Positions 32,135 to 37,612 of a stretch of DNA of 37,612 nucleotides are shown here, piece by piece (positions within the stretch are counted from its first letter, which is position 1; each line of letters opens with the position of its first letter). Location: positions 1 through 37,612 of the forward strand of contig JAITIC010000028.1 in assembly GCA_031279635.1 (NCBI GenBank), given 5' to 3'. The notes beneath the pieces are model-generated. The model had not been told where the DNA came from and searched no databases. It saw only the letters and a list, made by a program, of their open reading frames with translations. This DNA is from Treponema sp. (GTDB lineage: Bacteria; Spirochaetota; Spirochaetia; Treponematales; Breznakiellaceae). Position numbers and translations under genes: made by a program.

Positions 32135-32965
32135 CTACTCCAGCGACTGGCCGCCGATACGGTTGTCCGCGCGGACGGTGTTGAGAAAATCGTTGAGTCG
32201 TATCTTGTAGCCCATGGGAATGTCAGCCTCGTCAAATTCCAGGGCCAGGGCGAGCATTTCTTTTTTCCCCTCGACATTTTCGGCGCGGACGAATTTTCCC
32301 TTCACCAGAAAACTATCCCTGGGGTCGTCAAAATCAACCCGCAGCCCCACCTCTTTATCCACGAGGAATTTCGCCACGCCCATCATAACCAGCTTGGAAC
32401 CGGAAAACGACAGGTCGCGCAAAATGCACCTTCGGGGCACCCCCTGCACAAAGACCGTGCTTTCTTTGCTCAGTAGATTCAGTTTCCGCTGGGTTTCGGT
32501 GGTGATAAATATCCGCTCATCTTTCCGCTTGGCGGAGTTGACATTGGCGTCCAGAACCCGCCCCATGATTTCGATCAGATCATCCGGCGGCCGTTGGGTA
32601 AATTGCAGATTTAGGAGGAACACGTCGTTCGCGCCCTTGTAAGGGGCGGTACTCTGCACCCGCGCGGCCACAAAAAAGGTCAACGGATCTCCTTTTTCGC
32701 CGTTTTTGAAACAAAAGCGGAGGCTCACCGAGTTGTTTGCCTGCCGCAGTTTTGCCAGCAGCCCGGACTTTACGTTGGCGACGATTTTCGCCCCCTGAAA
32801 GGACGTGGAGAAAAGCACACAGGGCCAAAAATCACTGAGGCACTTCAAATGCACCTGCTGGGTCTCAAGCCCCGTAACCTGGATTATCTCCTTGGTAAAG
32901 GTTACGTCAATGCCCTTGAAACGTTCATAGTAGGCGGCTATTTTCTGACTGGTTACAACACCCAT
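32135..32965 (-). CDS. PilZ-domain protein, likely c-di-GMP receptor
   Basis: The 276-residue protein has an N-terminal YcgR-N-like half and a C-terminal PilZ half. The PilZ entry RRCILRDLSFSGSKLVM and the late segments EVGLRVDFDD and LALALEFDEADIP are visible. In PilZ the Arg pair and the D/N-x-S-x-x-G motif bind c-di-GMP; here the motif reads DLSFSG. Such proteins adjust motility in spirochaetes and other bacteria. ATG 32965 follows TTATTATTATAGATA with no ribosome site, another possible leaderless start. Confidence 0.8.
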   Translation of the reverse strand: MGVVTSQKIAAYYERFKGIDVTFTKEIIQVTGLETQQVHLKCLSDFWPCVLFSTSFQGAKIVANVKSGLLAKLRQANNSVSLRFCFKNGEKGDPLTFFVAARVQSTAPYKGANDVFLLNLQFTQRPPDDLIEIMGRVLDANVNSAKRKDERIFITTETQRKLNLLSKESTVFVQGVPRRCILRDLSFSGSKLVMMGVAKFLVDKEVGLRVDFDDPRDSFLVKGKFVRAENVEGKKEMLALALEFDEADIPMGYKIRLNDFLNTVRADNRIGGQSLE

Positions 32966-33040
32966 TATCTATAATAATAAGTAAATTAAAGGGATTACGT
33001 CAATCAATATCGGCTTGAAAGTTTTAAGCCCCGCAGACCG

Positions 33041-33103
33041 CTGTCAGACTGTTGCGCTTGTGGATTTTTTGCAATCTTTCAGGCCCCCGATTATGGGCTG
33101 TTT
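33041..33103 (-). repeat. Dispersed repeat R3, second copy
   Basis: Contains GTTGCGCTTGTGGATTTTTT and the CCCCGATTATGGGCTG end, the inverse of 25888-25952. Confidence 0.65.
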
Positions 33104-33109
33104 GCTGCT

Positions 33110-33180
33110 AAAGCGGCTTGCGTTTGCAGGGTAAAACCGCCTGAAGGCGATTTTTGGGGATTATAATGCGCGAAGCGCGA
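33110..33180 (-). repeat. Dispersed repeat R2, second copy
   Basis: Inverse copy of 29176-29250, including the GGCGATTTTTGGGGATTATA part and the palindromic GCGCGAAGCGCG end. R3, R2 and copy E lie end to end here and account for most of the gene-free stretch 32966-33316. Confidence 0.8.
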
Positions 33181-33247
33181 TGAGCCTCCGCAAGGCAAGC
33201 CCGGCAAGCGGGCTTGCCCTGGGGTATTAAACCAGACTTTCGAATAA
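33180..33247 (+). repeat. Dispersed hairpin repeat, copy E
   Basis: Starts TGAGCCTCCGCAAGG, has the perfect AAGCCCG-GCAA-GCGGGCTT stem region and ends GGTATTAAACCAGACTTTCG. Confidence 0.85.
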
Positions 33248-33316
33248 ACTGCTAGCCGGCAGACGAAATCTGTAGTATAATAAACAAAAATCTTGAGATA
33301 TAGATTGGAGGCTTGT

Positions 33317-33823
33317 ATGAAGTATATAAAAACGTTTGCGTTGGTCTTGTCCCTGGTGATGGCCTCGTGCGCTGCCGGTACGGCCGTGAATGAAACGGAA
33401 ACCGCTCCGGCAAAGGCCTCTTCTGTAGACAGGAGCGTGATTGTCGGGGCCATCTGGTATCTCTGGGAAATCAGAAGCGGGGACATGGTGCTTGACATAA
33501 ATCGTTCGGGGCTGAAAGCGGATGGCATTGAAGATGCGTACAGCCTGCGCTTTGACAGGGATGACCGCGTTTTCGGTAGGGCCATGCCGAACACTTACCA
33601 CGGCCCCTGTACGTGGGAAGACGGCTTCGTTTTACGTTTCGGGAACATGGCCTCTACGAAAATGCTGGCCCTGAAGGAACCCGATTCCATCAAGGAGCAG
33701 GAGTTTTTTGACTACCTGGCCAGGGTAGACCGCTGGGCTTTAACCGGTGACGCCCAGTTGTTACTCCGTAGCGCCGGCAAAGACGGCCTTCAGGCGGTAA
33801 TGGTTTTCAGGAATCAGCGCTAG
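33317..33823 (+). CDS. META-domain (HslJ-like) lipoprotein
   Basis: The 168-residue protein has a lipoprotein signal with lipobox LVMASC (about residue 17). A META domain follows: IWYLWEIRSGDMVLDI, YSLRFDRDDRVFGRAMPNTY, then FGNMASTKMLALKEP and LLLRSAGKDGLQAVMVF. META proteins such as HslJ are surface or periplasmic and of unclear role. TTGGAGG lies six bases before ATG 33317. It stands alone between repeats. Confidence 0.85.
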   Translation: MKYIKTFALVLSLVMASCAAGTAVNETETAPAKASSVDRSVIVGAIWYLWEIRSGDMVLDINRSGLKADGIEDAYSLRFDRDDRVFGRAMPNTYHGPCTWEDGFVLRFGNMASTKMLALKEPDSIKEQEFFDYLARVDRWALTGDAQLLLRSAGKDGLQAVMVFRNQR

Positions 33824-33945
33824 CAGGTTGATTGGACTAAACACACTGATATGAGTGATTATAGAAACAAAAAACAACCACGGACGGCTCGGACAGAACG
33901 GACAAACAGGTGGATTTGTGACCAAAACTCCGGGTATTTCGGTGG

Positions 33946-33967
33946 TTATTCGAAAGTCTGGTTTAAT
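33946..33967 (-). repeat. Dispersed hairpin repeat, partial copy F
   Basis: Only the terminal ATTCGAAAGTCTGGTTTAAT is present, then unrelated sequence. With the promoter and tRNA fragment below it accounts for part of 33824-34181; a CCCC-TTTTT-GGGG hairpin lies at about 34126-34140 and nothing else is evident. Confidence 0.75.
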
Positions 33968-34004
33968 TTTGAATTCGGAATTGCTGGTTCTGGGAATTGG
34001 CTCG

Positions 34005-34033
34005 TTGACTTTTTTGCGGGTTTAGGGTATAAA
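34005..34033 (+). promoter_or_regulatory. Strong promoter before a tRNA fragment
   Basis: TTGACT and TATAAA with a 17-nt spacer, about 25 nt before the tRNA-like 5' end. Strength and distance fit a tRNA promoter. Confidence 0.65.
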
Positions 34034-34058
34034 GTTATATTAAAAAGGTAGTTTAGCA

Positions 34059-34079
34059 AGGCTTTTAGCTCAGTTGGTT
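34059..34079 (+). pseudogene. 5' fragment of a tRNA gene
   Basis: AGGCTTT, TA, then GCTCAGTTGGTT matches the acceptor strand, positions 8-9 and D arm/loop of a tRNA. After this the sequence departs into AT-rich DNA leading to the integrase. No anticodon arm or matching 3' half is found in the window, so the tRNA is broken. Its identity cannot be told. Confidence 0.5.
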
Positions 34080-34181
34080 CCCGCCGTATAATATGCTAAT
34101 ATATAGTAGATAACACGTAAAAAATCACCCCTTTTTGGGGGGATGGTAACACTATGGTGACATATTTGGCTGAGGTTTACT

Positions 34182-35204
34182 ATGTGAAGGCCCACTTTAT
34201 ACAAACACCGGGGAATTTGGCAGGCGCGGATATGGAGCGCGGATGAGAAAAAATATCATGTTCATTCCCTGGGGATCGTTGCTGAAGGCAAGCGGGAGCG
34301 CCGCCGGGAAGCGGAAGAAGCGGCCCGTGTTCTGGCGGAAAAGCTGGAAGTGGAAGCCCGCGCCGCCGCCGCTCCCCTCCGTAGCCCGGAAGTTGACCGG
34401 CCCCTCCTGGAGTACGCAGCCGCTTTTTGGGCGGAGGACAGCGAGTACCTCCGGGAAAAAGCCCTGATCGAAAAAAAGCCCGTCTCCTACCACCACGCCT
34501 TAACCAACCGCCAGATGGTCAAAAACAAGCTGGCTCCCTTCCTCGGTTTCCAGGGCGTTACCCTCTCCGGGATCACGAAGCCCCTCATCCGGCAGTGGAA
34601 AATCTGGCTCGCCGGGCAGGGATATTCCGGACGCACGATCAACGGCGCCATGGCGGCCCTCCGGGTCCCGGTCAGGCGGGCGTTTGGGGACGACATCATT
34701 CCCGTCGATCCCTTCGCCGGCGTCCCCCAGGCACCGCACCAGGAAAAGCTCCGGGGCATCCTCAGACCGGCGGAGATTAAAAAACTGCTTGAAACGCCGG
34801 TAACCGATCCCCGTTCCCGCCTTGCGGTATATTTGGCCCTGTACTGCTCTATGCGCATGGGTGAAGCCCGCGGTCTCCAGTGGGGAGATATTGCCGATGG
34901 GGTGATCCACATCTGTCACAACTGGCAGGAGATCGAGGGGCTCAAGGGGTGCAAGCAGGGATCGGAGGGATATGTCCCTATGCCCCGGATTGTGGCTGAT
35001 CTGGTCAACGAGGTGCATGCAAAGGCGCCGCTTACCGGGCCAGGTGATTTTGTCATGGCCCAGCGGCCCTATCATCCGGTGTCGCGGGAATTCCTGGGGA
35101 AGGCGCTGAGGACGGAACTTGCCTCTATCGGCATCACGGAGGATGAGCGGAAAAAGCGGAACATCGTGTATCACAGTCTCCGCCACAGTTTTGTGGGGGT
35201 GAGG
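34182..35204 (+). pseudogene. Tyrosine-recombinase integrase, nonsense at codon 2 and 3' truncated
   Basis: A tyrosine integrase is clear. The N-terminal DNA-arm part is LYKHRGIWQARIWSADEKKY, followed by the core-binding domain (WAEDSEYLREKAL to WKIWLAGQGYSGRTINGAMA). The catalytic Arg is in MRMGEARGLQWGD and the His-x-x-Arg in YHSLRHSF. Two defects kill it. The ATG at 34182, well placed after GAGG, is followed at once by TGA. After HSLRHSF (about 35193) the frame enters DNA that is antisense to the tail-sheath gene, so the last His and the nucleophile Tyr are lost. It lies beside a tRNA fragment, the usual target of such enzymes. Confidence 0.85.
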
Positions 35205-36607
35205 TCGTCCGGGAGTACGGCGCCTTCAGGGAGAGGAACGCCGATGTTCTCAATCTTGACCTTGCCCCACACCCCGGCGGTTTTAAGATGGTACTCCACG
35301 CCCCGGTAATCGGGAATGACTTCGCCTTCTATGGTAAGCTCCTCATGCGGCTGGAGATCGGCCCATTTGGCGGTGAGATCGGCTTCCTCGGCTTCGCTCA
35401 AAATCTTTTGCCCCTGCCCCAACAGGCAGTACACGGCAGCTTCTTCGTACAGGCGTATGCGAGCAGCCTCTATTGCCTCGGTGATAGGCTTCAGTTCCTG
35501 TATGTACGGCGAGGTCCCGGTTGGTGTACTCGGTCGTCCAGTCCTGCCCCGCGTTGCGGGCCAGAATGCCGGGATCAATGCCTGAAAGCGGGGCGTCGCT
35601 GTAGCCTTTCTCGGCAAACTGCGCGTTGGTGATCTCCATATACCCCAGGGCCTCCGCCGCGATTTCCGCCGGATGGGTGAGGCTTCCGGGGCGGCATACG
35701 ATCCCATTCGTCCGGTCAGTCTTGCGGGTATCGGTATAGAAGATAAGCGCCGCCAGCCCGTCGCTGCCGGGGCTTACATCCCCGACAAGGGAGCGGAACG
35801 GCCGGGCGATGGTTTCCTGGTAGAGGCCTATGTTTTCATTGCCGATCCCGTTGTATTCGGAGAGGGCGTCAAGGACGGTGCTGTCTTTGCCGTACCCGTG
35901 GACAATGGCGGTAAAGCCCGCTTCATTGGCGCTGTCCCCGCCGCCTAACGCGAGGGGAAGGTCCGCGGCTACATCGGGAAGGCCGGAGCCGCCCGTCATC
36001 GGGGCGATAATTACCGTTACTCCCTGCGGCTTTTTTTCCCCTTCGGCCGGGCGCTGGTTAATGGCAGCCGTGATCCCGTTGCCCAGGGCCCGGCGCTTTT
36101 TGACGTGAAAGTAATCACGCCGTCAACATTGTCGGCGCTTACGGGGCAGGCCTGGTCGGCGGTTATGGCGGCAGCTATGCGGCCCCCTAAGAGCGTCGCG
36201 GTGTCGGTAGGTTGTACGGGGATACCGTACTTTTTCCCGGCCACATAGAGGGCGAGCGTTCCCGATTGCGGGGCTGACACGGAGAGGGTGAATGTCCCCT
36301 TCGCGAAGGTTGCCCCGCTTATGTCGGCCTCGACAAGCAGACAGACCGGAACGGCGTTACCGGAACCGCGAAAGGCGGCGATAGCGAGGCGGTGGGCCAT
36401 GGAGCCGGGGCCGCATTTGCTTGCGACATCTTCGGGCGATAATACCAGGAACGGCGTACCCATGATGTGTTTATCCGCATAGGAGGAAAGCGCCGTCGCT
36501 ATGATGAGGATTTTTCTGGCGAGCACCTCCCCGCTAAATGCCAGCGGAACATTTTTTACTTCGATACTCACACCGGCGGCAACGCTGTTGTCAAGTATGA
36601 TACCCAT
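35205..36607 (-). pseudogene. Mu-like contractile tail sheath protein, frameshifted
   Basis: The product resembles the Mu gpL-type sheath, which forms the contracting tube around the tail. The N-terminal frame (MGIILDNSVAAGVSIEVKNV, from ATG 36607 with AAGGAG) runs to about 36090. There it must shift by one base to continue as GNGITAAINQRPAEGEKKPQ, then MTGGSGLPDVAADLPLALGG. A second one-base shift near 35508 leads into YIQELKPITEAIEAARIRLY. The 3' end fuses to the integrase remnant at about 35200. The summed length (about 465 residues) is near the family's. Both shifts could be assembly errors, but the truncated end and dead integrase argue for decay. Confidence 0.75.
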
Positions 36608-36645
36608 TTTGTTTCTCCTTCCGTCTCCCGACGGTAGTTTTTCTG

Positions 36646-37278
36646 TTAGAACGGCTTGCCTACCGTTACCCCTTCTTCCGGCACATTTTCCGTGTCGCTT
36701 GTCAAATCAATACGGTGGCTTATAACACTGCCCGGCGTTCCGGTTTCTTCCGAGGTATATTCCACCGTGTCAAAAGTCATCGTGAAATATCCCGCAAGAA
36801 TCACGATTGATCCTGTCGGCTGCGGACGGCCTTTGTTGTAACTGGTGATCCAGCGGTCAAGTTCGTTATCCGTACCGAGCTTGCTGTTTTGCGGACGCAT
36901 TATCAGGTCAAACAGTATCGCCGCCGTCTCTTCCGCTTTGGCGTCCACGATTGCGTAGGCGTCCATGGTCGCGGCTAGTGCGGCGGTTATCTGCTCCGGC
37001 GCCGCTTCGGGATTTTGCAAGACGGACAAGTCAACGGTCGTTTTGGCGGCGGTGAGAATATCGATCCTGATCGTCGCTTCCTGCGTATACGGGCCCCGGC
37101 TGCCGCTGCGGTTTTTGGGGAAGTTCCCGGAATCGAAATACACCGTTACCAGGGGCCGCTCCAGTAAATCCCCGGCGTCCGTCTTGCGCTTGCGGATGTC
37201 CTCTACGCGGTAGCGCCCTTCGGCGGCCCGCGTGAGGAGGTCTACAAGCGCACCTTTTACGGCGAAGGCGGCTAACAT
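36646..37278 (-). CDS. Phage tail-region protein of unknown function
   Basis: The 210-residue protein precedes the sheath gene, where Mu-like phages have gp37-type genes. It reads MLAAFAVKGALVDLLTRAAE, then VEDIRKRKTDAGDLLERP, EATIRIDILTAAKT and a C-terminal beta part. No firm family match is claimed. ATG 37278 has AGGAGG four bases upstream and overlaps the stop of the Cys-rich gene before it. The frame is intact. Confidence 0.7.
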   Translation of the reverse strand: MLAAFAVKGALVDLLTRAAEGRYRVEDIRKRKTDAGDLLERPLVTVYFDSGNFPKNRSGSRGPYTQEATIRIDILTAAKTTVDLSVLQNPEAAPEQITAALAATMDAYAIVDAKAEETAAILFDLIMRPQNSKLGTDNELDRWITSYNKGRPQPTGSIVILAGYFTMTFDTVEYTSEETGTPGSVISHRIDLTSDTENVPEEGVTVGKPF

Positions 37279-37406
37279 GAAGCCTCCTGCATGTCGCAAT
37301 AGAGAGGCGCATGTTTCAACAAACAATTTTTATTGCTTGGACAATACGGACACCTGTGCCTGCTTTTTAAGCATTGCCTTAATCTATCGGCCTGCTCCCT
37401 GTTATA
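37272..37406 (-). CDS. 3' exon of a Cys-rich phage gene split by a group II intron
   Basis: Directly after the intron end the frame is open for 44 codons: YNREQADRLRQCLKSRHRCP, then YCPSNKNCLLKHAPLYC and a stop overlapping the next start (ATGTTAG). CPYC with NC and YC spaced downstream resembles a zinc knuckle. The tight overlap with the following phage gene indicates a real coding frame in the tail operon. The 5' exon is outside the window or lost. Confidence 0.6.
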   Translation of the reverse strand, partial: YNREQADRLRQCLKSRHRCPYCPSNKNCLLKHAPLYCDMQEASC

Positions 37407-37483
37407 GTCGGCTGGGTCAGGGCGGATTGCTCCGCCCCTTCCCGCCTAAGAACCGTACGTGATAGTTTCCCTTCATACGGCTC
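37407..37483 (-). ncRNA. Group II intron domains V and VI (3' end)
   Basis: On the minus strand 37483-37450 is a 34-nt domain V: GAGCCGTATG, GAAA-type centre and CACGTACGGTTC, with the AGC catalytic triad and a perfect outer stem. Domain VI follows as a GGGCGGA-GCAA-TCCGCCC stem and TGACCCAGCCGAC, which ends the intron at about 37407. Sizes and order are those of a self-splicing intron. Only the 3' end is inside the window. Confidence 0.88.
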
Positions 37484-37612
37484 AAGCCTCTGATAAGCAA
37501 TCACCTGCTGGGCGGTTGCCGGTTCCGGCAGCGGAAGGTTGTTCAGCTTCCGCCGCCTGCGCCTTTGCAATTCGAGTTTGGGCTTTATTGATGAACGTTT
37601 CCACCTTGCACC
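37482..37612 (-). CDS. Open frame upstream of domain V, partial
   Basis: A 42-codon frame open to the window edge reads KVETFINKAQTRIAKAQAAE then AEQPSAAGTGN and stops at the first bases of domain V. It could be the end of the intron-encoded protein or a phage gene next to a 5'-truncated intron. It does not look like a typical maturase, and another frame is also open here. Confidence 0.3.
   Translation of the reverse strand, partial: CKVETFINKAQTRIAKAQAAEAEQPSAAGTGNRPAGDCLSEA

Noticed and set aside
35500-36110. Sheath frameshifts as programmed recoding
   Set aside because: Neither site shows a slippery heptamer with a following stem, and the gene is also truncated; indels or assembly errors are simpler.
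1-37612. CRISPR arrays or intact rRNA/tRNA genes
   Set aside because: No regularly spaced repeats, and no complete cloverleaf or rRNA core sequence was found on either strand by eye.

Overview
The window reads as spirochaete chromosome, most like a gut Treponema; this is inferred from gene content and protein style, not from a marker gene. It has GC-rich coding DNA, short operons with AGGAG-type ribosome sites, and many short intergenic repeats. Both ends are damaged. The left edge (1-120) is AT-rich and abuts a 5'-truncated RlpA-like gene. The right edge (about 34.0-37.6 kb) is a decayed Mu-like prophage.

Layout. 0.1-3.6 kb: RlpA fragment, an orphan PotD-type binding protein, and a cyclic-nucleotide-domain/NhaC-type transporter fusion. 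3.8-6.9 kb: rex, serC and serA behind one promoter with a perfect Rex operator. 6.9-8.8 kb: lytic transglycosylase, RNase HI and, convergent, a YbaK-type deacylase. 8.8-12.0 kb: a DUF2804 protein and a large unknown protein. 12.4-13.6 kb: a lipoprotein with a long GC-rich leader. 13.75-14.8 kb: a Y1-transposase-like gene that lacks its HUH motif, between two ~156-bp direct repeats. 14.9-18.3 kb: M48 lipoprotein protease and leuS. 18.6-20.6 kb: nifS and nifU (Fe-S assembly) with a possible 23-codon leader ORF. 20.6-29.1 kb: a YtfQRT/YjfF-type sugar ABC operon that also carries a cupin-like protein and a UroD/MtaA-fold protein, with a divergent AraC regulator and a zinc polyol dehydrogenase. 29.3-33.8 kb: VOC-fold protein, conserved small protein, remnants of an AbiEii-type toxin pair, TPR and PilZ genes, and a META-domain lipoprotein. 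34.0-37.6 kb: promoter plus 5' half of a tRNA, dead integrase, frameshifted tail sheath, another tail-region gene, and a group II intron 3' end inside a Cys-rich phage gene.

Three signals run across the window. First, at least six copies of a hairpin repeat ending in a TTTAAACCAGA/TTCGAAT-type core sit just after stop codons, together with two further repeat families (R2, R3). Second, four genes have a good -10 box only 6-7 nt before the ATG and no Shine-Dalgarno site, which suggests leaderless mRNAs. Third, decay of mobile and toxin genes is concentrated to the right of 30.4 kb, in places cut by those same repeats. No CRISPR array, rRNA or intact tRNA was seen.
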